In this document: one piece after another, positions 62,751 to 64,000 of the stretch | How positions within the stretch are numbered: the first letter of the stretch is position 1 | Layout: each line of letters starts with the position of its first letter | Source of the DNA: an uncultured Spirochaetales bacterium | GTDB taxonomy: Bacteria; Spirochaetota; Spirochaetia; Sphaerochaetales; Sphaerochaetaceae | Direction: 5' to 3' | Assembly: GCA_949293335.1 (NCBI GenBank) | Contig: CASFDA010000031.1 | Coordinates: 1 to 64,000, forward strand | Length of the DNA stretch: 64,000 bases | Notes under the pieces: generated by a model | Databases searched by the model: none | Seen by the model: only the letters and a program-made list of their open reading frames with translations | What the model was told of the DNA's origin: nothing | Translations under genes and position numbers: made by a program

Positions 62751-64000
62751 CTTCCTTAACTCCTGCCATCAGAATGCCAAGTTTGCTTCTTGTCGCATCC
62801 TTTTTATCCATTACGCTCTGGATCTGTCCTTTGTAGATGACTGCAATACGATCTGAAAGGTTGATGATCTCATCAAGCTCTTCACTTATAAGGAGTATGC
62901 CGATTCCTTCTCCACGCTGCTTAAGCAGTTCTTTGTGGATGAATTCTACAGCACCCATATCAAGTCCTCTGGTCGGGTATACTGCGGTAATGAATTTCGC
63001 ACCTCTCGACAGTTCCCGAGCAAGGATCAGTTTCTGTATGTTTCCACCTGAAAGAGATCCTCCGGCAGTAGTTATACCGGCACTCCTGATATCAAACGCA
63101 TTCCTCAGTTTCTCCGCATTCTCATCGATCTTCTTTCTCCTGAGGATCTTCCGGATACTGAAAGGTTCCTTCTCAATATCTTTCAGAACAAGATTCTCGC
63201 GAATTGAGAAAGTCGGGACGATTCCTTCTACGTTCCTCTCTTCAGGGATGTAGCCCATACCTCTCTCAATTACTTGATACGGAGTATTGTTTCCGATCTC
63301 AGAGCCATAGAATGCAATGCTGCCATCCTCGATCTTCCTGATTCCATTGATCGCCTCCGCAAGCTCTTTCTGACCATTTCCACTGACACCGGCAAGGCCC
63401 ACGATCTCGCCACTATGGATCTGGAGAGATAGCCCATCGAGAGCCAAATTACCTCTGTCTCCCTTTACTTTGAGCCCTTTGATATCGAGAACGGTATCTC
63501 CACCAGTGCTCTTTTCGTCGTTTGACGGCAAAATGACCTCATGACCTGTCATTTTTGCTGCGATCTCGCTTGATGTGTAGTCGTTTGTGTTTCCAGAGAA
63601 AACGACCTTGCCATGTCTCAGTATAGTCACTTTGTCAGATAGCGCCTTGACCTCCTGAAGCTTATGACTGATGAAGATGATCGAAAGTTCTTTTGTCATG
63701 TTCTTCAACAGTGCGATAAGCTCATCTGTCTCCTGTGGAGTAAGTGCGCTTGTAGGCTCATCGAGAATTAGGAATTTCGCTCCAAGCGAAAGTGTCTTCA
63801 CAAGCTCGACTCTCTGCTGTTCTCCAACAGAAAGCTGCCAGATATATGCGTCCGGGTTTACCAGCAACCCGTATTTTTCTGATACTTCAACGATTCGGGA
63901 CCTAACCATCTTCAAATCGATCAGTCCCTTCTTCCATGCTGCCTTATAACCCAGTGCTACATTCTCAGTCACTGTCATGTTCGGAACGAGCATGTATTCC
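62743..64000 (-). CDS. BmpA-type nucleoside ABC ATPase (NupO/YufO-like), partial
   Basis: The gene runs past the window edge, so the N-terminal Walker A of the first ATPase domain is missing from view. Visible are the first-domain signature LSVGEQQRVELVKTL with Walker B LILDEPTSALTPQE, and the complete second domain: GLAGVSGNGQKELAEAINGI, signature LSGGNIQKLILARELS, and AVYPTRGLDMGAVEF. An ATG at 63993 is internal, not the start. It powers uptake of nucleosides. Confidence 0.9.
   Translation of the reverse strand, partial: EYMLVPNMTVTENVALGYKAAWKKGLIDLKMVRSRIVEVSEKYGLLVNPDAYIWQLSVGEQQRVELVKTLSLGAKFLILDEPTSALTPQETDELIALLKNMTKELSIIFISHKLQEVKALSDKVTILRHGKVVFSGNTNDYTSSEIAAKMTGHEVILPSNDEKSTGGDTVLDIKGLKVKGDRGNLALDGLSLQIHSGEIVGLAGVSGNGQKELAEAINGIRKIEDGSIAFYGSEIGNNTPYQVIERGMGYIPEERNVEGIVPTFSIRENLVLKDIEKEPFSIRKILRRKKIDENAEKLRNAFDIRSAGITTAGGSLSGGNIQKLILARELSRGAKFITAVYPTRGLDMGAVEFIHKELLKQRGEGIGILLISEELDEIINLSDRIAVIYKGQIQSVMDKKDATRSKLGILMAGVKEDE

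Overview
The window looks like chromosomal DNA of a host-associated, fermentative spirochaete (Spirochaetota, probably Sphaerochaetaceae or Treponema-like). The support is indirect: an mglBAC galactose system, a type III glutamine synthetase, ECF and BmpA-type transporters, NfnAB, and three solute-binding proteins whose signal peptides all end in FAGG. No rRNA or other taxonomic marker is present, so the placement is moderate at best.

Layout. 0-5 kb: mglB-mglA-mglC on the minus strand; the permease carries a long N-terminal coiled coil. 4.8-7.3 kb: a decayed sensor-kinase start, an AraC regulator and a broken MFS gene. 7.3-16.5 kb: an accessory island ending at a tRNA-Phe. It holds a radical-SAM gene fragment, a TnpB remnant with omega-RNA-like stems, GNAT, radical SAM, NUDIX and ankyrin genes, a WYL-regulator locus with two unfamiliar proteins and shared palindromic operators, and a DUF4143 ATPase with its own repeat-flanked promoter. 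16.6-25.8 kb: MATE pump, ECF A and T components with 5-formyl-THF cyclo-ligase, NfnAB, a Y-family polymerase with a YolD partner, and asparagine synthase.

25.9-33.9 kb is a nitrogen and nucleotide block: pyrG behind an attenuator, then GSI - ANTAR regulator - GSIII in tight succession. It is followed by a roughly 180-nt candidate non-coding RNA with its own promoter and terminator, and an EIIC-like membrane protein. 33.9-36.1 kb: an NMT1-type ABC importer.

36.2-54.2 kb is a large minus-strand catabolic regulon. A TRAP-TAXI importer and a TctABC importer lead into an enoate reductase, alcohol dehydrogenase, SDR, IlvD/Edd dehydratase, flavoprotein, LacI regulator, two cupins, a KDPG aldolase-VOC fusion and KDG kinase. 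Both transporter promoters carry the same pair of LacI-type operators. I infer that an organic or sugar acid is imported, oxidised and dehydrated to a 2-keto-3-deoxy acid, then phosphorylated and cleaved to pyruvate and a triose phosphate. The rest: a lipoprotein, an NCS2 purine permease, phosphofructokinase, polyphosphate kinase, Vsr endonuclease and a BmpA-type nucleoside ABC transporter cut by the window edge.

The most promising undescribed items are the WYL-centred three-gene locus (11.9-14.7 kb), the structured RNA at 31.76-31.94 kb, and the GSI-ANTAR-GSIII arrangement. All functional assignments rest on reading motifs by eye; no searches were run.
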